Source of the DNA: Rugosimonospora africana
GTDB lineage: Bacteria > Actinomycetota > Actinomycetes > Mycobacteriales > Micromonosporaceae
DNA: 64,000 nucleotides
NCBI RefSeq assembly: GCF_016862975.1
Contig: NZ_BONZ01000006.1
Coordinates: forward strand, 186,001-250,000
Direction of reading: 5' to 3'
In this document: piece after piece, positions 52,793 to 60,870 of the stretch
Layout of the letters: each line of letters starts with the position of its first letter
Numbering within the stretch: position 1 is the first letter of the stretch
Made by a program: the position numbers and the translations under genes
The notes under the pieces: model-generated
Database searches by the model: none
What the model saw: only the letters and a program-made list of their open reading frames with translations
Told to the model about the DNA's origin: nothing

Positions 52793-55597
52793 CTAGGTCG
52801 TCTTCTTCGCGGCGGTCTTCTTGGCCGGTGCCGCCTTCTTGGCGGCGGTCTTCTTGGCCGCAGTGGCCTTCTTCGCCGTGGTGGTCTTCTTCGCGGTCGT
52901 GGTCTTGCCCGCGACCGCCTTCTTCTCCGCCGCGGTCTGCTTCTTCGCGGTGGTCTTCTTCGCCGCGGCCTTGGTGGCCTTCTTGCGGGCCGGAGCTGGC
53001 CCCTTGGCCCGCTTCTCGGCCAGCATCTCCGAGCCCTGCTCCACGGACATGGTCTCGGGCGTCTGACCCCGCCGCAGCGAGGCGTTGGTCTCGCCGTCGG
53101 TCACGTACGGCCCGAACCGGCCGTCCTTGATCACCAGCGGCTTGTCCGTCAGCGGGTCGGGGCCCAGCTCGCGCAGCGGCGGCGCGGCCGGCCGGCGCTG
53201 GCGGGTCTTCGGCGCGGCCAGCAGTGCCAGGGCCTCGTCCAGGCTCACCGTGAACAGCTGCGACTCGTCGGCCAGCGACCGGAAGTCGTCGCCCCGCTTC
53301 ACGTACGGCCCATACCGGCCCGCCCCCGCGAACACCTCGGCGCCCCCGGGGTCCTTGCCCAGCAGCCGGGGCAGCGAGAGCAGCTGCAGGGCGTCGGCCA
53401 GCGACACCGCCTCCGGCGACTGATTACGCAGCAGCGAGGCGTTGCGCTCCCCGCTGGACACGTACGGGCCGAACCGACCCGACTTGATCACGACCAGCTC
53501 GCCGGTCTCCGGGTGCTCGCCCAGCTTCCGCTCGCCGCCGCCGCCCAGGAACAGTTCGTCGACCTTCGCCGGACTCAGCTCGTCCGGGGCGATGCCGTCC
53601 GGCAACGACGTCCGATCGTCCTCGCCGGGCTCCTGGCCGGGCACCGTACGCTGCAGGTACGGCCCGTACCGGCCGACCCGCACCACGACGTCCCGCTCGG
53701 AGTCGTCCCGGAACAGCGGGATGGAGTTGACCCCACGGGCGTCGATCTCGCCGAGGTTCTCGGTGACCATCTTCCGCAGGCCACCCGCCCTGGCGATCGA
53801 ACCCTCGTCGCCCACCCCGCCGAAGTAGAACGCGGTCAGGAAGTCCAGCGCCGATGCCTCGCCGTCGGCGATGTCGTCGAGCTCGTTTTCCATCGAGGCG
53901 GTGAACTGGTAGTCCACCAGCCGGGGGAAGTGCCCCTCCAGCAGGTTGGTCACCGCGAACGCGGTGAACGACGGGATCAGCGCCTGACCCCGTTTGAACA
54001 CGTACCCGCGGTCCTGGATGGTGGCCATGATGTTGGCGTACGTCGACGGCCGGCCGATGCCCAACTCCTCCAGCGCCTTGACCAACGACGCCTCCGTGTA
54101 GCGGGCCGGTGGCTGGGTGGTGTGGCCGACCGGGTTGAGCCTGTCGGCGCGCAGCGGCTGATCCTTGACCAGGGTCGGCAGCCGGCGCTCGGCGTCCTCC
54201 GCCTCGGCCTCCTCGTCGTCGCTGGACTCCACGTAGGCGCGCAGGAAGCCGGGGTCGGTGATCGTCTTACCGGTCGCCCCGAAGTCGCACTCCTCGTTGT
54301 TCGTGGAAACGGCCCGGATGCGCACCGACACCGACGAGCCGACCGCGTCGGTCATCTGCGAGGCGATGGTCCGCCGCCAGATCAGCTCGTAGAGCCTGAA
54401 CTCCTCGGTGGACAGCTCGTTCGCCACCTCGCCCGGGGTGCGGAAGGTGTCCCCGGCCGGGCGGATGGCCTCGTGCGCCTCCTGAGCGTTTTTCACCTTG
54501 GACGTGTACCGGCGCGGCTGCGGCGGCACGAACCGGTCGCCGTACAGCTCCTGGACCTGGGCCCGGGCAGCGGTGATGGCCGACTCGGAGAGGTTCACCG
54601 AGTCGGTACGCATATAGGTGATGTAGCCGTTCTCGTACAGGCGCTGTGCCGTACGCATCGTCTGCGCGGAGGAGAACCGCATCTTGCGGGCGGCCTCCTG
54701 CTGCAGCGTGGAGGTGATGAACGGCGGGTAGGGCCGGCGCCGGTACGGCTTCTCCTCGACCCTGACGACCTTGAACGACTGGTTCTCCAGCCGGCCGGCC
54801 AACCCGCGGGCGGCCGCCTCGTCCAGGTGCACCACGTCGCTGCGGGCCCGGCCGGTGGTCGGCTCGAAGTCCCGGCCGGTGGCGATCCGGTCGCCGTCCA
54901 GCGAGATCAGCGTGGCGGAGAAGCCCCGGGGCCCGTCCGCAGGGGCGTCGAGCATCGCGAGGTCGGCGATGATGTCCCAGTACTCCGCCGAGCGGAACGC
55001 CATCCGCTGCTTCTCGCGATCCACCACGATCCGTGTGGCCACCGACTGCACCCGGCCCGCCGACAGCCGTGGCATGACCTTCTTCCACAGCACCGGCGAG
55101 ACCTCGTACCCGTACAGGCGGTCCAAGATCCGCCGGTACTCGTACGCGTTGACCAGGGCGCGGTCGATCTCCCGGGGGCTGGCCACGGCCGCCTGGATCG
55201 CCGGCTTCGTGATCTCGTGGAAGACCATCCGCTTGACCGGGACCTTGGGCTTGATCGTCTCCAGCAGGTGCCAGGCGATGGCCTCGCCCTCGCGGTCCTC
55301 ATCTGTCGCCAGGTAGACCTCGTCCACCTCTTTGGCCAGCTTGGTCAGGCGGGTGATCTGCTGCTTCCGGTCGCTGGAAACCACGTAAAGCGGCGCAAAA
55401 CCGTTGTCGACGTCCACGCCCAGCCGGGCCCACGGCAGCGACTTATACTTCGCTGGCACGTCGGCCGCGTTGCGCGGCAGGTCCCGGACATGGCCCAGGC
55501 TCGCCTCGACCACATACCCGGGGCCTAGGTAACCCGAGATCGTCTTGGCCTTCGCCGGGGACTCGACGATGACCAAGCGCTTAGCGTCGTGCGGCAC
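52793..55597 (-). CDS. topA: DNA topoisomerase I
   Basis: A 934-residue type IA topoisomerase that relaxes negative supercoils. The TOPRIM domain starts with VIVESPAKAKTISGYLG (residue 9 on) and has ATDEDREGEAIAWHL. The catalytic Tyr is in TYMRTDSVNLS (about residue 329). The C-terminal part has four Topo_C repeats (GRYGPYLQR, GRFGPYVSSGERN, GRYGPYVKRG, GRFGPYVTDGETN) but no Cys4 zinc ribbons, as in other actinobacteria. A Lys/Ala/Thr-rich tail of ~70 residues (AKKTTTAKKATAAKKTAAKK) follows. GTG start. Context (delta' and helicase nearby) matches the Rv3646c region. Confidence 0.97.
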   Translation of the reverse strand: MPHDAKRLVIVESPAKAKTISGYLGPGYVVEASLGHVRDLPRNAADVPAKYKSLPWARLGVDVDNGFAPLYVVSSDRKQQITRLTKLAKEVDEVYLATDEDREGEAIAWHLLETIKPKVPVKRMVFHEITKPAIQAAVASPREIDRALVNAYEYRRILDRLYGYEVSPVLWKKVMPRLSAGRVQSVATRIVVDREKQRMAFRSAEYWDIIADLAMLDAPADGPRGFSATLISLDGDRIATGRDFEPTTGRARSDVVHLDEAAARGLAGRLENQSFKVVRVEEKPYRRRPYPPFITSTLQQEAARKMRFSSAQTMRTAQRLYENGYITYMRTDSVNLSESAITAARAQVQELYGDRFVPPQPRRYTSKVKNAQEAHEAIRPAGDTFRTPGEVANELSTEEFRLYELIWRRTIASQMTDAVGSSVSVRIRAVSTNNEECDFGATGKTITDPGFLRAYVESSDDEEAEAEDAERRLPTLVKDQPLRADRLNPVGHTTQPPARYTEASLVKALEELGIGRPSTYANIMATIQDRGYVFKRGQALIPSFTAFAVTNLLEGHFPRLVDYQFTASMENELDDIADGEASALDFLTAFYFGGVGDEGSIARAGGLRKMVTENLGEIDARGVNSIPLFRDDSERDVVVRVGRYGPYLQRTVPGQEPGEDDRTSLPDGIAPDELSPAKVDELFLGGGGERKLGEHPETGELVVIKSGRFGPYVSSGERNASLLRNQSPEAVSLADALQLLSLPRLLGKDPGGAEVFAGAGRYGPYVKRGDDFRSLADESQLFTVSLDEALALLAAPKTRQRRPAAPPLRELGPDPLTDKPLVIKDGRFGPYVTDGETNASLRRGQTPETMSVEQGSEMLAEKRAKGPAPARKKATKAAAKKTTAKKQTAAEKKAVAGKTTTAKKTTTAKKATAAKKTAAKKAAPAKKTAAKKTT

Positions 55598-55769
55598 GGC
55601 ACTCCCAGTTGCTCATGGACACGGTGTTCAAACGTAACCCAGCGGTGTCCGGAACCGGGCGTACCGGGCCCTGCCAGGCGGCGTCACCGTACACCCAACT
55701 CCGCCGGTGACTCACGTCACGGCACCGATCATGCCCCGAACGCGTGATTCGCACCTCGGATTCCGGCCG

Positions 55770-56354
55770 CTACCGAGATGCCGGCCACGCCTCTGCGGGA
55801 ACCTCGGCTGGACGGTCGCCGACAAGCTCGGCAAGCCTTCCGATCCGGCGCCGGCCGGCGATCCGGTACGCGGGTCCGCCGGCCCTGGTACCCAGCAGAA
55901 CTGCCGGTAATCCGACACTCGCGAGCGCCACGCCGACCGGCTCCCAGGCCGGCTCGTCGGACGGTCCCAGCCGGAGGGTGAAGCCGAGTTGGTCGCCGTG
56001 CCCGGCAGCGATCACCCACAGCCGCAGGCGCCGGCCATCCAGCCCGAACCCGGGCGGCGGCAGCTTCACCGCACCCCGCAGCCAGGCCGCGCCCAGCGGG
56101 GCCAGGGTGCTGGAGTATGCCGTCCGGACGCCGATGTGCTGCTCGACCGTGGACACCAGGGTCGCCGGTACCCCGCGTTGTGCCAGCTCGGCGTGCAGCA
56201 CCCGGCCCCGCCACAGGTCACCGACCACGACGGAGACCCGGGCGGTGCCGCCCATCCGGACCACCTGACCCGGCCCGGCCAGCAGCCCTTCGAGGTCGGC
56301 CGGTGCCGGTGGCGCCGCCTCGACCCCGAATATGGACAGCTGCTTCACCTGCAT
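55770..56354 (-). CDS. Conserved hypothetical protein
   Basis: A 194-residue protein from an ATG; family not recognised. The start MQVKQLSIFGVEAAPP is followed by a mixed alpha/beta pattern: PGQVVRMGGTARVSVVVGDLWR, LHAELAQRGV, a VKLPPPGFGLDGRRLRLWVIAAG strand pair and ASVGLPAVLLGTRAGGPAYRI. No signal peptide and no membrane segment. It ends with a repeat-free Arg-rich tail. Between topA and a lipoprotein gene, both leftward. Confidence 0.75.
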   Translation of the reverse strand: MQVKQLSIFGVEAAPPAPADLEGLLAGPGQVVRMGGTARVSVVVGDLWRGRVLHAELAQRGVPATLVSTVEQHIGVRTAYSSTLAPLGAAWLRGAVKLPPPGFGLDGRRLRLWVIAAGHGDQLGFTLRLGPSDEPAWEPVGVALASVGLPAVLLGTRAGGPAYRIAGRRRIGRLAELVGDRPAEVPAEAWPASR

Positions 56355-56379
56355 CCCGGCCTCACCGCATCCCCGCCCG

Positions 56380-56916
56380 CTACCCGCACTCCGGTACTGC
56401 TTCGAACTCCTCACGCAGTTCCGTCGACGTGAGCGCGCCGGTGTTGAGCCCCGCCTGCGAGTACTCCTTGTCGAGGGTGCCGACCGCGGCGGCCACGCCG
56501 TCGTAGAACGGCTTCGGCTGGCTGGTCGGGAGTGCCGCGACCGTGTGGTGCGCCTTGTCGTACGCGTCGCGTACGTGGGCCAGCGCGGACACGAACCGGT
56601 TGGCGATCACCTTGCCCCCGTCGACGTCGGGCACCCCGGCGGCGGCGACCTTCACCCGCGCGCTTTCCGTGGAGTCCCGGGCGCCGTCGAACAGCCGGAT
56701 CATGTTGTCCCTGGTCTGCACCGGGGTCTTCGCGTCCTTCATCTGCGCCGCGGCCTGGCTGTTGAGCTGTGAAATGCTGGCCCGCCACGGGGACAGTGCC
56801 CGGCACACCTCGGTGGCCCAGGTCTTGGCCGGCGTGGCATCGCTGCCGCACGCGGCGACCGTTGCCACCACACCGAAGGCCGCCAGGGACGCGAGCATGC
56901 GACGCATGCCCGTCAC
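56380..56916 (-). CDS. Small lipoprotein
   Basis: A 178-residue lipoprotein. Lipobox VAAC at Cys23 after a hydrophobic core; the mature part is mostly helical with two further Cys (TEVCRALSPW and EFEAVPECG at the end), possibly a disulfide. Helical motif QLNSQAAAQMKDAKTPVQTRDNMIRL. Family not recognised. GTG at 56916 is used; an ATG at 56907 would keep the signal peptide. Follows hppA in the same direction of gaps. Confidence 0.85.
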   Translation of the reverse strand: MTGMRRMLASLAAFGVVATVAACGSDATPAKTWATEVCRALSPWRASISQLNSQAAAQMKDAKTPVQTRDNMIRLFDGARDSTESARVKVAAAGVPDVDGGKVIANRFVSALAHVRDAYDKAHHTVAALPTSQPKPFYDGVAAAVGTLDKEYSQAGLNTGALTSTELREEFEAVPECG

Positions 56917-57005
56917 TGTACGACTGTTCGATTGCCGGCGGTGTCTGGCGGAGGCTGCGGGGCGCGTGGCGTACCGGCCGGAGGCCGCCAGCGGGCCCGA
57001 AACGA

Positions 57006-57044
57006 CGGCGCCGGCCCCGCGGGAACCCCGCGGAGCCGGCGCCG
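57006..57044 (-). terminator. Hairpin terminator of hppA
   Basis: cggcgccggcc/ccgcgg on the left (57006-57022) pairs with ccgcgg/agccggcgccg on the right (57028-57044), 17 bp with one mismatch and a 5-nt loop. It lies 16 bp after the hppA stop on the leftward strand; no T-run. Confidence 0.7.
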
Positions 57045-57060
57045 GTCTGCCAGCAGGCTC

Positions 57061-59457
57061 TTACACCTTGGCGGCTTCGGCGTCCTCGCTCGTGTTCGCC
57101 GAACCGTCGCCCGGCGTCGCGCCGCCGTTCGTGGCGGCCGCGATGTCCTCCTCCGAGGCCACCGACATCGGCTTGCGCTTGTTGATGGTCACCGCGACCA
57201 CGATGATCAGCAGGGCCAGCACCGCGACCAGGATGCGCAGCGGGGTGTTCTTGTCGCTCCCCACGCTCCACATGACCACGGCCGGTGCGATCAGCAGCGA
57301 GACCAGGTTCATCACCTTGAGCAGCGGGTTGATCGCCGGGCCGGCGGTGTCCTTGAACGGGTCACCGACGGTGTCACCGATGACCGTGGCGGCATGGGCG
57401 TCCGAGCCCTTGCCGCCGAACTTGCCGTCCTCGATCATCTTCTTGGCGTTGTCCCAGGCACCACCGGAGTTGGCCAGGAACACGGCCATCAGGGTCCCGG
57501 CACCGATCGCCCCGGCCAGGTAGCTGGCCAGCGCGCCGATGCCCAGGCCGAAGCCGACCGCGATCGGCGCCAACACCGCGAGGAGGCCAGGCGTGATCAG
57601 CTCACGCTGGGCGTCCCTGGTGCAGATGTCGACCACCCGGCCGTACTCGGGCCGCTGGGTGCCGTTCATGATCCCGGGGAAGTCCCGGAACTGCCGCCGT
57701 ACCTCGAAGACGACCGCACCGGCCGACCGGGACACGGCGTTGATGGCCAGTCCGGAGAAGAAGAACACCACGGCCGCGCCGAACAGCAATCCGACGAGGT
57801 TGCGCGGGTTGGACACGTTGAGGATCTGGTCAAGCGACTCGGTGACCTTCGCCTTGGTCAACGCCGTACCGACGGTGTCCGTGTACGACCCGAACAGCGC
57901 GGTGGCCGCGAGTACGGCCGTGGCGATCGCGATACCCTTGGTGATCGCCTTCGTGGTGTTGCCCACCGCGTCCAGGTCGGTGAGCACCCGGGCGCCATCC
58001 TCGTCGATCTCACCGGACATCTCCGCGATGCCCTGAGCGTTGTCGGAGATCGGGCCGAAGGTGTCCATGGCCACGATCACGCCGACCGTGGTCAGCAGGC
58101 CGGTGCCGGCCATGGCGATCGCGAACAGGGACAGCACGGTCGAGCCGCCGCCGAGCAGGAACGCGCCGTACACACCGGCGCCGATGACCAGCGCCGAGTA
58201 CACGGCCGACTCGTACCCGATCGAGATACCGGCCAGGACCACGGTGGCCGGACCGGTCAGCGAGCTCTTGCCGATGTCCTGCACCGGACGCCGGTCGACC
58301 TCGGTGAAGTAGCCGGTCAGCGCCTGGATGATGGCCGCCAGCACGATACCGATGATGACCGCGATGATCGCGACCACCGGCGGGGAGAGCCGCAGGTTGT
58401 CGGTGGGGGCCAGGCCCAGGGCGGTCCGCCAGCTGTCGCCGAGCAGGTCCGACCAGTTCTTCGGCAGGTACAGCCACGCGGCCACCGCGCTCAACACCGC
58501 CGAGATGCCGGCGGAGATGAAGAACGCTCGGTTGATCGCGGTCAGACCATTTCGGTCGGACGCACGCAGCCGGGTGATGAACACGCCGATGATCGCGGTG
58601 AGCACACCGATCGTCGGAACGATCAGCGGGAACACCAGTCCGTACTCGCCGAACGCGGCCTTGCCCAGGATCAGGGCGGCCACGAGCGTCACCGCGTACG
58701 ACTCGAAGAGGTCCGCGGCCATGCCGGCGCAGTCGCCGACGTTGTCGCCCACGTTGTCCGCGATGGTGGCGGCGTTACGCGGGTCGTCCTCGGGAATCCC
58801 CTGCTCGACCTTCCCGACCAGGTCGGCGCCGACGTCGGCCGCCTTGGTGAAGATGCCGCCGCCGACCCGCATGAACATGGCCAGCAACGCCGCGCCGAAG
58901 CCGAAGCCCTCCAGCACGGTTGGCGCGTCGCCCTTGTAGATGAGCACGACGATCGCCGCACCGAGCAGGCCGAGCCCGACGGTGAGGAAGCCGACCACGC
59001 CGCCGGTGCGGAACGCGATCTGCATTGCCCGCTCGCGGCTGCCCTGACCGGTGTTGGCGGCCGCCGCGACCCGGAGATTCGCCCTGGTGGCCAGGGCCAT
59101 GCCCGCGCCACCGATGAACGCGCTGAACAGTGCGCCCACCACGAAGAAGGCAGACCGTCCGATCTTGACCGACAGGCCGCCCTCGTTGACCGGGAGCAGG
59201 AACAGCAGAATGACGGCAATGATCACGAACACGCCGAGGGTCTTGAACTGGCGGAAGAGGTACGCGGTCGCGCCCTCCTGCACAGCCCCGGCGATCTCTT
59301 GCATTTTCTGGGTACCCTTACCGGTTGCGAGAACCGCCCTAACCAGGGCGAACGCAAAGCCCAACGCCACCAGCGCGATAACCGCGGCGACTATGACGTA
59401 GGACAGGTTGCTACCGGTAAGGGGCAGCTCGCTGGCAGCGAGGGATCCCTCGGACAT
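57061..59457 (-). CDS. hppA: Membrane-bound proton pyrophosphatase
   Basis: A 798-residue H+-translocating inorganic pyrophosphatase with about 16 membrane segments. It has the active-site motifs DVGADLVGKVEQGIPEDD (about residue 215) and DNVGDNVGDCAGMAADLFESY, plus the late GGAWDNAKK. At the residue that determines potassium dependence the sequence reads GNTTKAITKG (about 500): Lys marks the K+-independent, proton-pumping class. The start has aggagga upstream. It drives a proton gradient with pyrophosphate produced in biosynthesis. The C-terminus has a short Ala/Glu-rich tail. Confidence 0.97.
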   Translation of the reverse strand: MSEGSLAASELPLTGSNLSYVIVAAVIALVALGFAFALVRAVLATGKGTQKMQEIAGAVQEGATAYLFRQFKTLGVFVIIAVILLFLLPVNEGGLSVKIGRSAFFVVGALFSAFIGGAGMALATRANLRVAAAANTGQGSRERAMQIAFRTGGVVGFLTVGLGLLGAAIVVLIYKGDAPTVLEGFGFGAALLAMFMRVGGGIFTKAADVGADLVGKVEQGIPEDDPRNAATIADNVGDNVGDCAGMAADLFESYAVTLVAALILGKAAFGEYGLVFPLIVPTIGVLTAIIGVFITRLRASDRNGLTAINRAFFISAGISAVLSAVAAWLYLPKNWSDLLGDSWRTALGLAPTDNLRLSPPVVAIIAVIIGIVLAAIIQALTGYFTEVDRRPVQDIGKSSLTGPATVVLAGISIGYESAVYSALVIGAGVYGAFLLGGGSTVLSLFAIAMAGTGLLTTVGVIVAMDTFGPISDNAQGIAEMSGEIDEDGARVLTDLDAVGNTTKAITKGIAIATAVLAATALFGSYTDTVGTALTKAKVTESLDQILNVSNPRNLVGLLFGAAVVFFFSGLAINAVSRSAGAVVFEVRRQFRDFPGIMNGTQRPEYGRVVDICTRDAQRELITPGLLAVLAPIAVGFGLGIGALASYLAGAIGAGTLMAVFLANSGGAWDNAKKMIEDGKFGGKGSDAHAATVIGDTVGDPFKDTAGPAINPLLKVMNLVSLLIAPAVVMWSVGSDKNTPLRILVAVLALLIIVVAVTINKRKPMSVASEEDIAAATNGGATPGDGSANTSEDAEAAKV

Positions 59458-59539
59458 CTATGTCCTCCTGTACCGATATGTGCGTCATCGCCCGGTCAGT
59501 GGCGATGACAGACTCTACGCGGGAGTAACCGCGCCCCTG

Positions 59540-59555
59540 CCCCGCAAACGCGGGG
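59540..59555. terminator. Short hairpin upstream of hppA
   Basis: ccccgc and gcgggg around aaac, about 80 bp before hppA. It could end the leftward anti-sigma transcript or be part of the 5' leader. Weak. Confidence 0.35.
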
Positions 59556-59726
59556 ACAAGGATTAGCTGATGACCCGGGGTACTCTAGTCGGCCGCCGTG
59601 GGCCTGGTCACACCGCCGTACCCATGTGTCCCCTGCTGGGGCCGGTGCGGGGGTTCCGGCGGGCCCACCCGAGCACAGCCGGAGCCGGGTTGTGGCGGAG
59701 GCGGGCAAAGGCTCGACCGTACGGGC

Positions 59727-60233
59727 TCAGCCCCGCCCGCCCGACCCGTTCCGGCCCGACGGCATGGGCCACGACATCCGTACCTCGGTGCCCGGACCAT
59801 GATCCGCCGGGCGTACCGTCAGGTCCTCGACCAGGCCGGCGAGCAGGGCCAACCTCATTCCCACGGTGACCGCCTCCTCGGTGGCCGGATCCGGGCTGGC
59901 CACCTGTCCCGGGGGCTCCTCGAGGAGCGCGACGGGGTCGGCGAGTTCGGCCGGGTCACCGAGCGCCTGACCGAGCGCGGCGTCGATCGGTGCACGGTCG
60001 ATGACCCGTACCGTGAACCGGTCGTCGTCGCCGAGCGCCACCTCGACGAGGTCGGCGATCGAGTGGTCGCGATGCAGGGCGACGGCACGTGAACACGCCT
60101 CACCGATCGCCAAACGGATCTCGTCGAACAGTTCGGAGGCCACCCCGGCGCGACGGGCGACCGCGACGCCCACCAGGCGTGCGGTGCGTACATGAGCCGG
60201 CGCGGGCGTGAAGGACAACCTGACCGTCGGCAT
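59727..60233 (-). CDS. Anti-sigma factor ATPase (HATPase_c_2 type)
   Basis: A 168-residue RsbW-like serine-kinase-fold protein. The ATPase N-box EIRLAIGEACSRAV (about residue 38; E..N is EACS here, N replaced by C) and the G1-like pattern VRVIDRAP... are recognisable but diverged. The C-terminal EEAVTVGMRLALLAGLVEDLTV helix fits. It is seven bases downstream of the STAS antagonist gene, so the two form a partner-switching pair. The partner sigma factor is not adjacent. Confidence 0.88.
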   Translation of the reverse strand: MPTVRLSFTPAPAHVRTARLVGVAVARRAGVASELFDEIRLAIGEACSRAVALHRDHSIADLVEVALGDDDRFTVRVIDRAPIDAALGQALGDPAELADPVALLEEPPGQVASPDPATEEAVTVGMRLALLAGLVEDLTVRPADHGPGTEVRMSWPMPSGRNGSGGRG

Positions 60234-60240
60234 CCGCGCC

Positions 60241-60651
60241 TCAGCCGGCCGAAGCGGCAGGGTCGGCGCCACCGTCCGCGTCTGGAGCCGGGGTCCCCGT
60301 GCCGGAGCCGCCCTGGCCACCAGCCGTCGCCGCCTCCACCGACGGGAACATGGTGAAGACGCGGTCCAATCCGGTGATCCGGAAGATCTTGAGCAGCCTC
60401 TCTTGGCCACAGGCGAGGAACAGCTCACCTCCGACGCCGCGCAGCCGCTTGAGCGCGCCGACCAGGACGCCGAGCCCCGTCGAGTCGAGAAACTCCACCC
60501 GGTCGAGGTTCACGATCACGTGCCGTGCGCCGCCTTCGACCAGCGCGATCAGACGCTCACGCAGCTGGGGTGCGGTATAGACATCGATCTCGCCGGCCAC
60601 ATCGAGTATCAGATAGCCCTCGGCGTCGCGGGCCGACAACGACAGCTCCAT
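60241..60651 (-). CDS. Anti-sigma factor antagonist (STAS domain)
   Basis: A 136-residue STAS protein from an ATG with aaggagg. The fold and the phosphorylatable Ser in DSTGLGVLVGAL (about residue 57) are intact. A C-terminal Gly/Ala-rich tail (~20 residues) is extra. It should bind the adjacent ATPase and release the sigma factor when unphosphorylated (family knowledge). Confidence 0.94.
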   Translation of the reverse strand: MELSLSARDAEGYLILDVAGEIDVYTAPQLRERLIALVEGGARHVIVNLDRVEFLDSTGLGVLVGALKRLRGVGGELFLACGQERLLKIFRITGLDRVFTMFPSVEAATAGGQGGSGTGTPAPDADGGADPAASAG

Positions 60652-60870
60652 GTGGACCTCCTTCGGTGGCGTCGCCGAAGGGCGCACCTCCCTGGGCATC
60701 TAACCATCGTTCGGCGATCTCGTGCGCACGCGTACCACACCTGGAGATCCGACGTCGTCGCGCGTGGTGAGTCCGGCGTCGCCGGGCGCTCACGAGGGAG
60801 CCACGTCGGGTGGCTCACCGTCCCGATCCGTCGTTGGACGTGGCCCGGGCACCAGTGTCAGAGTGCTTGG

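Noticed and set aside
56932-59508. Long rightward open frame antisense to hppA
   Set aside because: High-GC shadow of the strongly conserved pyrophosphatase; composition rich in Arg, Asp, Gly with no domain.
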